Positions 44,611 through 45,707 of a stretch of 45,707 nt of DNA are shown here, piece by piece. Each line of letters starts with the position of its first letter. Position 1 is the first letter of the stretch. The position numbers were made by a program, and so were the translations under genes. Location of the stretch: positions 1 through 45,707 of IMG/VR virus record IMGVR_UViG_3300009149_000064; one strand, 5' to 3'. Source of the stretch: a virus. The notes under the pieces were generated by a model that saw only the letters and a list, made by a program, of their open reading frames with translations, was not told the origin of the DNA and searched no databases.

Positions 44611-45391
44611 ACAGTGAACGAAAAAAGCTGTCCACCAAATCTATATCGAACTCATCTTCCTTACCACAAGAAGAACAATAACTCTTCATCTTTAGTTCAA
44701 CACCATACTTACCAAAAGCTTGTTCGTACGCTTTAAATATTACTCGTTTATCTTTAGCTGGTAAAGATAAATAAGCATCCATAATATCAATTCGATCTGA
44801 ATAAACTTTGGGTTCAGTCTTTTCTTCAATATCTTGCTCAAAACTATCAAGAATTAAAGTTTCGGTAATAATCTCTAATGAAGTTCCTGGTCTGTTAGCT
44901 AAATTTTTAATAGCCATCATTTCATCAACCAAAGTTGGTTGTTTAACAACTGCGGTAACTCCAGTAGATATTGGTAATTTAACTTTAAGTTTTGCAGATA
45001 GAACATCATTTTTTGGATAACTATTAAAATTGAATGTGCTTGACGCTTGTACGGTTACTTGGTACTCCTTTGCACATACAGTACATCTAACTTCGTAATT
45101 TCGGATCTCTTCATAAGTTATATGATATAAGCCATATAGTAAAGCATCTCTATCTTTTAAAGTAATATTCTTAAGAAACGTATCTAAACTATCAATTTCT
45201 TTTGGCATCTTAACAAGTGACTGAAATAAACAAGAGTTTAAATGCTCAGCTATTTTTGTCGGTGTTACAAGACTTCCTTTAAGTCTTTCTTCTTCCTGAA
45301 CGGTTAAAGATCTTAAAGTGAATGACTTCTTTGTCTGTGGAGTAATAACTTCATACTCCGGATACTTCGTTTGAAAACCTGTGAATGTCAT
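44600..45391 (-). CDS. 26: Baseplate hub assembly protein, gp26-like (T4_baseplate family)
   Basis: This 263-residue protein has a helical N-terminus with an L-R-S-L-T element, a C-x-x-C pair near 104-107 (C-T-V-C) and a second one near 240 (C-S-S-C-G), with E-F-D-I-D near the end. This is the layout of the T4 gp26/gp51-type hub assembly family, in which paired cysteines bind a metal. Its place upstream of gp25 repeats the T4-like order. GGAAAGGAGAT is the upstream ribosome site. Confidence 0.65.
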   Translation of the reverse strand: MTFTGFQTKYPEYEVITPQTKKSFTLRSLTVQEEERLKGSLVTPTKIAEHLNSCLFQSLVKMPKEIDSLDTFLKNITLKDRDALLYGLYHITYEEIRNYEVRCTVCAKEYQVTVQASSTFNFNSYPKNDVLSAKLKVKLPISTGVTAVVKQPTLVDEMMAIKNLANRPGTSLEIITETLILDSFEQDIEEKTEPKVYSDRIDIMDAYLSLPAKDKRVIFKAYEQAFGKYGVELKMKSYCSSCGKEDEFDIDLVDSFFRSLYEA

Positions 45392-45446
45392 TAGTTCTAT
45401 CTCCTTTCCTTTCGGATCTATTTAGTTATTCTTGGTATTCTTTATA

Positions 45447-45707
45447 TTATTTAGCGTAACCTTGAATATCTTTGGCTTTCTGTGTAAATTTAGCTGCTTT
45501 AGCAGTTTTACCTGCTGCTTGTGCTTTAGCTGCTTTCATCTTCGCTCTACCTGCTTTAATAGCTGCATCACGTTTAGCAATACAGTTATCTTTACACGCA
45601 TTGGCTTTCGAGAATATAGTTATGCGCCCACACTTTGCAGCACATTGCCCAAACAATCTTTGAATTCCTCCAAATAAGAATGTCTTTTCTCTATCTGTAA
45701 ACTCTTC
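45447..45707 (-). CDS. Partial protein with twin CX3C cysteines (5' end outside window)
   Basis: The frame is open to the right edge: the in-frame codons before the possible TTG start encode E-E-F-T-D-R-E-K-T-F-L-F-G, so this is the C-terminal end of a longer gene. It contains C-x3-C-x11-C-x3-C, the same pattern as in the protein at 42812-43960, followed by an Ala/Lys-rich helical tail. The two proteins probably share a fold. Function unknown. Confidence 0.6.
   Translation of the reverse strand, partial: EEFTDREKTFLFGGIQRLFGQCAAKCGRITIFSKANACKDNCIAKRDAAIKAGRAKMKAAKAQAAGKTAKAAKFTQKAKDIQGYAK

Noticed and set aside
45472-45663. A plus-strand Ala-rich frame near the right edge.
   Set aside because: It is the antisense of the Ala/Lys-rich twin-CX3C protein, whose frame is open to the edge and carries the conserved cysteines.
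1-45707. tRNA genes, CRISPR arrays, insertion sequences, integrase or attachment sites.
   Set aside because: I saw no cloverleaf with a T-arm GTTC core outside coding sequence, no spaced direct repeats, and no transposase or integrase motifs; a tRNAscan-SE or similar run would be more decisive.

Overview
The window is an AT-rich, gene-dense stretch of a large tailed bacteriophage genome of contractile-tail (T4-related) type. The evidence is a two-domain large terminase, a tape-measure-like protein and T4-like baseplate proteins (gp6/J-like, gp25-like, gp26-like, gp48/gp54-like), together with T4-type recombination genes (a UvsW-like helicase and the gp46/gp47 SbcCD pair). Shine-Dalgarno sites of the AAGGAG type, ATGA/TAATG stop-start overlaps and GTG/TTG starts indicate a bacterial host, but I cannot name it. 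No tRNA, CRISPR array or integrase was seen.

Layout. Positions 2-9736 (+): a cut-off zinc-motif protein, QueD, a UvsW-like helicase, small proteins that share a near-identical N-terminus (K-x-K-x-D-F-V-T-N-S-S-S), gp47, an HNH homing endonuclease, gp46, another tagged protein, an HNH gene broken by an apparent one-base deletion, and a radical SAM protein with a Cys-rich C-terminus. Positions 9740-17571 (+): two small conserved genes, then a PRTRC-like ubiquitin-type cluster: an 873-aa protein whose N-terminal part looks like PRTRC protein B, a JAB/JAMM metalloprotease with extra zinc motifs, an E1/ThiF protein, a SAP-like plus beta-grasp Ubl protein, a second E1/ThiF protein, and a small protein with an E2-like HPN...C motif. 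Positions 17577-23473 (+): multi-subunit RNA polymerase beta-prime and beta, each a single compact chain, with a small DUF1040/YihD-like gene between them. Positions 23470-29894 (+): a zinc-ribbon protein, FolE2-type GTP cyclohydrolase, a TIM-barrel protein, several unknowns, a structured intergenic RNA candidate, a protein with faint family-B polymerase palm features and a methyltransferase-like protein, ended by a terminator. Positions 29970-38534 (+): tail/hub protein, TerL, an HExxH protein, tape measure and a baseplate/tube protein. Positions 38531-45707 (-): a convergent baseplate block (unknown, gp6-like, structural, twin-CX3C membrane protein, gp25-like, small protein, gp26-like, and a partial twin-CX3C protein).

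How the genes may work together. The phage carries its own transcription core (beta and beta-prime), recombination machinery, and two early pterin/7-deazaguanine enzymes (FolE2, QueD) whose downstream partners are not in this window. The ubiquitin-like cluster contains the pieces expected for Ubl activation, transfer and removal. It lies immediately upstream of the RNA polymerase genes, so its targets could be phage transcription, virion or host proteins; this is inference. The strongest candidates for a little-described system are the Ubl cluster, the N-terminal FVTNSSS tag family, and the twin-CX3C proteins in the tail module.
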